Assembly (NCBI RefSeq): GCF_014643455.1
Contig: NZ_BMJM01000015.1
Location: 1-52,812, forward strand
DNA from: Sandarakinorhabdus glacialis
Lineage (GTDB): Bacteria; Pseudomonadota; Alphaproteobacteria; Sphingomonadales; Sphingomonadaceae
DNA length: 52,812 bases
Reading direction: 5' to 3'
In this document: positions 51,956 through 52,812 of the stretch, one piece after another
Position numbering within the stretch: the stretch's first letter is position 1
How the letters are laid out: each line of letters begins with the position of its first letter
Notes under the pieces: generated by a model
Seen by the model: the letters and a program-made list of their open reading frames with translations, nothing else
Told to the model about the DNA's origin: nothing
Database searches by the model: none
Translations under genes and position numbers: made by a program

Positions 51956-52594
51956 GTTATGGCCGTGTTTCGTGCGGCGCTCGCTAAGATGCTTTCGCCG
52001 GGCGCGCCTAAAAGCGAAGCAGCATGGCAGGAGGCGCTACAAGCCCACAGGAACGCCGATGGCAGGCGCACGCTGTATCTGGATCGCGAACAACGTAGGG
52101 CGCTGGTGGGGACCATTAACGACGAGGCAGCGCCGTTTGCGCTCGCTATGTGCCTATTGCCTTTACGCCCCGGCGCATTGGCAGCGCTGCTTGCTGCTGA
52201 CTTTGACAAGCGCACGTTTGAATTGACCATAGGGAAAGACAAAAATGGCAAACCTCGGCGCATCCAGTTGCCAGCCGAGGCCGGAAAGCTGTTCACGGCG
52301 CAGATTGCAAACAAGCTGCCGACAGCGCCCTTGTTTATGCGCAACAATGGCAAGGCTTGGGACAGGAATAGTTGGAAGAAGCCGATCGGCGATGCCGCCA
52401 TCTTTGCCGGCCTGCCCCATGGAGCTAGTGCCTATACATTTCGGCATTCAACCATAACCGACCTTGTAAGCGCCGGGTTGCCGTTACTGACTATCGCGCA
52501 AATCTCTGGAACAAGTGCGGAGATGATCGAACGGCATTACGGGCACCTCGCCAGCAATGCTGCGACGGAGGCGCTAGGGACACTGGCGCTGTGA
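51956..52594 (+). pseudogene. Integrase 3' fragment, third copy
   Basis: Codons 174-384 of the integrase at 42902, from MAVFRAAL to the stop, with the frame open and most residues the same. Catalytic Arg (LRPGAL), LRHS-like FRHS, and Tyr in RHYGHL are kept; the N-terminal arm and half the core-binding domain are missing. An ATG at 51935 or 51953 could start a 219-residue product, but without DNA-binding parts it would be inactive. I treat it as a 5'-truncated copy. Confidence 0.88.
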
Positions 52595-52812
52595 CGGCAC
52601 TAGTGATCCAAACCTGACGCTTGATTTCTTGATTTCCATCTTGACGGGTTTGCAGATGACGGGAACTGAGACTTTGCGGTCATTCATCTGAGGGCCGCTG
52701 GACGTCTGCGTACGCCTACGGTGAAGGCCGCCTTGCCTGGTTTGACGGGTGCCGCGAGGTAGCACCGGTGCAAGCACTGGTGTTTGCACTGATGTTAGCG
52801 ACGGTGCGATGG
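52595..52812. other. Downstream flank of the third integrase copy
   Basis: 218 bases to the window edge with no gene that I can support. The first 100 bases match in broken form those after the intact integrase (44057 on). Confidence 0.5.

Noticed and set aside
51935-52594. A functional short integrase of 219 residues
   Set aside because: It lacks the arm-binding and most of the core-binding domain and joins unrelated sequence at its 5' end.

Overview
The window looks like chromosome of an alphaproteobacterium of the Sphingomonadales type. The inference rests on high GC, surface proteins with the PEPxxWA-CTERM sorting tail, a copper operon headed by a CnrYXH-like sensor/sigma trio, entericidin pairs, and housekeeping genes (tatABC, serS, surE, rimO, glnE, erpA) of alphaproteobacterial type. 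No genus can be named from the sequence alone.

Layout. 1-2.4 kb is damaged: the end of an IS66-like element cuts a PEP-CTERM gene, and a TetR-regulated, TAT-exported epoxide-hydrolase-like gene is broken by an in-frame amber codon and has lost its catalytic His. 2.4-7.4 kb has a DUF1206 membrane protein and a five-gene copper operon: CnrY-like anti-sigma, CnrX-like metal sensor, ECF sigma factor, CopA and CopB. 7.4-11.2 kb has an AI-2E-family permease with a long extra domain, a metallophosphoesterase and a stress protein with four 54-bp repeats. 11.4-16.3 kb is the most unusual cassette: a trypsin-like protease, an MvdD-like ATP-grasp ligase and a protease fused to a DNA/RNA non-specific endonuclease, closely spaced in one operon. 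16.4-41.9 kb is mostly housekeeping: xthA, erpA, M23 peptidase, bcp, glnE, two entericidins, tatABC, tRNA-Thr, glutathione peroxidase, several peptidases, rimO, a LysM/LytM lipoprotein, surE and serS. Two PEP-CTERM genes sit inside it.

Those two PEP-CTERM genes (24942-25640 and 37801-38604) each have a perfect sigma-54 promoter. Each also has the same upstream motif, AA(G/C)TGTCGG-N6-TTACACT, placed one helical turn differently. This implies a common enhancer-binding activator, and the activator gene is not in the window.

From about 42.7 kb to the right edge is an integrated element. Its left border is the 3' half of a tRNA-Arg(CCG) gene, followed by a tyrosine integrase reading inward. Two further broken copies of the integrase 3' end (about 50.4 and 52.0-52.6 kb) divide the cargo into blocks: a cyclophilin, a MetX-like hydrolase, an amidase, a DUF4149 protein and a renalase-like FAD enzyme, then an old-yellow-enzyme-type flavoprotein. 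An IS3-family remnant lies at the second junction. The right border and the intact tRNA are outside the window. Short palindromic repeats of at least three types are scattered through the backbone.
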